64,000 bases of DNA, from positions 124,001 through 188,000 of the forward strand of contig NZ_JPOS01000034.1 of the NCBI RefSeq assembly GCF_000759025.1, read 5' to 3'. This document shows, in pieces, positions 62,780-64,000 of the stretch. Every line of letters begins with the position of its first letter. The first letter of the stretch is position 1. Both the position numbers and the translations under genes were made by a program. The DNA comes from Phaeodactylibacter xiamenensis. Lineage in GTDB: Bacteria; Bacteroidota; Bacteroidia; Chitinophagales; Saprospiraceae. The notes beneath the pieces are model-generated. The model did no database searches. It saw only the letters and a program-made list of their open reading frames with translations, and was not told the origin of the DNA.

Positions 62780-64000
62780 ATGGCCAAAGTTCTCATCGTT
62801 GACGACGAAAAAAGTATTCGCCGAACCCTGCGGGACATCCTTGAATTCGAAAAGTACGAGGTGGAAGAAGCTTCGGACGGCATGGAGTGCCTGGTAAAGC
62901 TAAAGCAATCCCGGTACGATGTGGTGATTATGGACATCAAGATGCCTAAAATGGACGGCATGGAAGCACTGGAGCGCGTTCAAATATTGGCACCGGATAC
63001 CCCCGTCGTCATGATTTCCGGGCATGCTAACATCGACACAGCAGTGGAAGCCGTAAAAAAAGGCGCTTTCGACTTTATTTCCAAACCACCGGACCTCAAC
63101 CGACTGCTGATTACTATCCGGAATGCGATGGACAAATCCAGCCTCGTTACCGAAACTAAGCTGCTCAAGCGTAAGGTGTCCAAGTCTAAAGTACAGGAAA
63201 TCATTGGGGAGTCGGAAGGCGTACAGGAAGTCAAAAACACCATCGATCAGGTAGGGCCAACCGATGCCCGGGTGCTCATCCTCGGGCCAAACGGTACCGG
63301 CAAGGAGCTCGTAGCCCGCTGGCTGCACGAAAAGAGCGCCCGCTCGGATCAGCCCATCATAGAAGTCAACTGTGCGGCCATACCAGCTGAGCTGATTGAA
63401 AGCGAGTTGTTTGGCCATGAGAAAGGCGCGTTTACTTCCGCTCACAAGCAGCGCATCGGTAAATTTGAGCAAGCTAACGGCGGCACCCTCTTCCTGGATG
63501 AAATCGGCGATATGAGCCTTTCCGCTCAGGCTAAAGTACTTCGGGCACTACAGGAAAGCCGGATCACCCGCGTAGGCGGGGACAAGGAGATCAGCGTCGA
63601 TGTCCGAGTAGTAGCAGCTACCAACAAAGACCTGCGCAAAGAAATAGAAGAAGGCCGCTTCAGGGAAGACCTTTACCACCGCCTGGCGGTGATCATCATC
63701 CGGGTGCCGTCGCTGAATGAGCGCAAAGATGATATTCCTACCCTGGCCAGGCATTTTGTCAAGCAGGTCTGCCAGGAGTACGGTGTCCCTGCAAAGCCCA
63801 TAGCCCCCAGTGCGCTGGAACGGCTCAAGGAAGTCAACTGGACCGGCAATATCCGCGAGCTGCGCAATGCCATAGAGCGGCTGGTGATCCTGAGCAAGGA
63901 CCGTATAAACGAAGGTGACGTGGAACATTACGTGCTTCCTACCAGCGCTGCGCCCAGCCAGAAACTGAAGGATATCTTCGCCCGCTTCGAGAGCAAGGAG
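62780..64000 (+). CDS. NtrC-family sigma-54-dependent response regulator, partial
   Basis: The gene runs off the right edge; 407 residues are visible. The receiver domain (1-120) has the acidic pair DDE, the phosphoacceptor Asp52 (MDIKMP) and Lys102. The AAA+ domain has a Walker A GPNGTGKE (169-176), Walker B GGTLFLDEIGD (234-244) and the sensor stretch WTGNIRELRNAIERL. The sigma-54 contact loop reads GAFTSA (216-221) instead of GAFTGA. The DNA-binding helix would lie beyond the edge. It has no kinase next to it in the window. Confidence 0.93.
   Translation, partial: MAKVLIVDDEKSIRRTLRDILEFEKYEVEEASDGMECLVKLKQSRYDVVIMDIKMPKMDGMEALERVQILAPDTPVVMISGHANIDTAVEAVKKGAFDFISKPPDLNRLLITIRNAMDKSSLVTETKLLKRKVSKSKVQEIIGESEGVQEVKNTIDQVGPTDARVLILGPNGTGKELVARWLHEKSARSDQPIIEVNCAAIPAELIESELFGHEKGAFTSAHKQRIGKFEQANGGTLFLDEIGDMSLSAQAKVLRALQESRITRVGGDKEISVDVRVVAATNKDLRKEIEEGRFREDLYHRLAVIIIRVPSLNERKDDIPTLARHFVKQVCQEYGVPAKPIAPSALERLKEVNWTGNIRELRNAIERLVILSKDRINEGDVEHYVLPTSAAPSQKLKDIFARFESKE

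Overview
The window is a chromosomal stretch of a member of the Bacteroidota, most likely a marine Saprospiria (Lewinella or Phaeodactylibacter-like). The evidence is: several secreted proteins end in type IX secretion (T9SS) sorting domains; promoters fit the Bacteroidota -33/-7 pattern (TTG, 19-22 nt, TAnnTTTG); there is a bacillithiol deacetylase; a CrtD/CruF/CrtZ gene set fits saproxanthin- or myxol-type carotenoids; and giant HYR-type adhesin-like proteins carry dockerin modules. The species assignment is inference. No prophage, insertion sequence or CRISPR array was seen.

Layout. 1-7000: a partial gene with glycogen-binding-like modules and a retropepsin-like protease, a small membrane protein, a TetR regulator, a TspO-like membrane protein, isocitrate dehydrogenase, and a two-gene dapF operon. 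7375-22209: two tandem paralogous genes for secreted proteins of about 2463 and 2297 residues, each followed by a strong terminator. 22364-28589: an HtrA-type protease, an acyl-CoA carboxylase carboxyltransferase, a 41-residue membrane protein, three poorly known secreted proteins and an RlmL-like methyltransferase. 28717-35456: a histidine kinase, BshB1, riboflavin synthase, the carotenoid cluster and two unknown proteins. 35623-39414: sucD, a DivIC/FtsB-like gene, enolase and carA.

39474-43846 is a histidine operon on the minus strand (hisG, hisD, hisC). It begins with a previously unlabelled short leader peptide containing five His codons in six positions, followed by a perfect terminator hairpin: a classic transcription attenuator. 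Between hisD and hisC sits a plus-strand antitoxin/PIN-toxin pair. The toxin is broken by one in-frame stop. Just upstream of the leader lie a tRNA-Phe gene and a pair of repeated, covarying hairpins downstream of a near-consensus promoter.

44431-48320 is a cobalamin-riboswitch operon: a BtuB-like TonB receptor, a DUF4465 protein (BtuH-like) anchored through T9SS, and a small polytopic membrane protein. 48425-59872 holds more secreted proteins (anchor-L/PKD, M1 aminopeptidase, LVIVD lipoproteins), a Uma2 protein, a DUF2911 protein, a PorE-like OmpA protein, and an ECF sigma/anti-sigma pair whose sigma factor ends in a hydrophobic segment. After a largely empty 790-bp gap come lepA and, running off the right edge, an NtrC-type regulator with a GAFTSA loop.

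The most novel items are the his attenuator next to tRNA-Phe, the covarying hairpin repeat, the split his operon with the decayed toxin, and the giant gene pair with its codon-usage discontinuity.
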